Shown here one piece after another: positions 62,830-64,000 of a stretch of 64,000 nucleotides of DNA. This DNA is from Branchiostoma floridae (Eukaryota > Chordata > Leptocardii > Amphioxiformes > Branchiostomatidae), in assembly GCF_000003815.2 (NCBI RefSeq), contig NC_049991.1:14804154-14868153 (forward strand), in the 5' to 3' direction. Positions within the stretch are counted from its first letter, which is position 1; each line of letters opens with the position of its first letter. The notes under the pieces were generated by a model, which made no database searches, was not told the origin of the DNA, and saw only the letters and a program-made list of their open reading frames with translations. Both the position numbers and the translations under genes were made by a program.

Positions 62830-64000
62830 CTGTAGGGGCAGCCAGGCAAACAAAAACAGATTATTTTCAACTGACTTCCATCAGGTATTTCTCATTTCTG
62901 TACACAGAAGAGGGGGGAAGATGTAAAAATGTACATTTGTAGTCTCCAGAGATGTCTTATGTTGCTGTTGCCAAAATGTAAAAATTTGGATCAATCAGAC
63001 AAACACAGAACCCATGCAATACAACAAGTGATGGTTGGATCTCTGGAAACTGAAACAATGATTAACAAATTGATGCTGAAATGGCAATGAAACACCCTTT
63101 TTGTGTTTTTGGTTTTGTTGGTTATTGATTTTTAAGAAAGTGAAAGAAGAGAGGCTTGAAGAATCAGTGCCCAAAGACATTGGGCTGTAGTCTCAAAAGA
63201 AGTGACAACAACATGCACATTGATATTACTCAAATGAGTAAATTTTTTAATGGAGAATTATGTTGTTGTTGGAAGAAGAGGGGTGTCAGAGAAAGTGTGT
63301 TGGGTTTGTTGGGTTTAACAAGTGATAACCACAGCATCGGTGGCTGCCTGGGCAACGGTTCAGCCATTCTGAGATGGAAGTCATTTGAGTAACCTGTCAA
63401 CAACAGAAAAGACATGGGAATTAGACGTGCAAAAATTCAAAACTGATATGGATTAGTTCTTCATCGGGTTATCAGCACAAAAACAAGCAGCAGGCATCAT
63501 GGCAGTTAGTAAGCTGAAAGGAGAGGAAAAAATTTGCATTATATATAATTGATTAAAGTAGGTATTAATTAAAGATGATATATGATTAACAAAGTGTTAA
63601 AGATCAATTGCTATCATCATTGACTGACTCTAAAGTTTAAGCAAAATAAGCAGGCAACCAAGATATAATAGAACCCACCACCAACCACAAGCGAAGCATT
63701 ATCTAACCAAGCAGAGCATTTTCCGTTTGACATACAAAGAAGAAAAGGAAGAAAAGACTAGGCCAGGCTATGGCTCTATACTTACTAACATGTAACCAAC
63801 CCCATACTTAGAGACGAGAGCATGAAAAGAGACACCGGGGGAAGAGTTAGCATCAGAAATAGAATGACAAAGGTACTACATCAACTGACTTGACACCACA
63901 ATTTGGCATTGTGAAGTCTTTTTATCAGAAAAAAAGGGAGATACATTGAAAATTTGGCAGTGGAGTGTGGCTCAGCAGACATGTAGGTGAAAGTTCCTTT
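62830..64000. other. Myosin upstream intron, nothing recognised
   Basis: Neither the P-loop exon (GESGAGKT) nor other motor exons are seen on the - strand. The stretch is AT-rich with no clear repeat. Confidence 0.5.

Overview
The window is animal nuclear DNA, most likely a cephalochordate (amphioxus, Branchiostoma). It has intron-rich chordate-type genes, abundant short inverted-repeat transposons (MITEs) and many small tandem duplications. Several of those duplications sit directly on exon-intron boundaries, which I recall (unchecked) being reported for amphioxus as 'mirage' minisatellites. Genus-level assignment is an inference.

Two split genes converge tail to tail. On the + strand (1948-22596) lie eight coding exons of a class II phosphatidylinositol transfer protein orthologous to vertebrate PITPNC1 (RdgB-beta). 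Only its first coding exon is missing, beyond the left edge. On the - strand (62799 down to 28489) lie 35 consecutive coding exons, plus one alternative exon, of a non-muscle type II myosin heavy chain (MYH9/10/14 class). The model starts just before switch I and ends at the acidic C-terminal tail. All junctions join in frame to 1758 residues plus stop. About 200 N-terminal residues, including the P-loop, lie past the right edge.

Layout: 1-1530 is upstream intron with a MITE. 1530-5215 holds PITPNC1-like exons 2 and 3, each carrying a tandem array made from its own splice site. 4846-14935 is a long intron with three inverted-repeat elements, one enclosing a CpG-rich promoter-like segment. 14936-22596 holds exons 4-9. 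22597-28488 is 3'UTR and intergenic DNA. 28489-62799 is the myosin gene. 62800-64000 is its upstream intron.

Most notable: (1) a 20-bp minisatellite repeats the exon 3 donor site 17-18 times, and the first donor cannot give the correct frame while every third one can; (2) the exon 2 acceptor plus 30 nt of exon is repeated about six times; (3) the same exon-edge duplication recurs at three myosin exons; (4) the myosin has a pair of 109-nt exons separated by only 35 nt, so they should be mutually exclusive; (5) it also has a candidate lysine-rich loop-2 cassette exon and an alternative acceptor adding 10 residues in loop 1; (6) three putative first exons or start codons lie inside inverted-repeat elements in introns. 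The two genes have no obvious shared function; both are cytosolic or membrane-cytoskeleton proteins.
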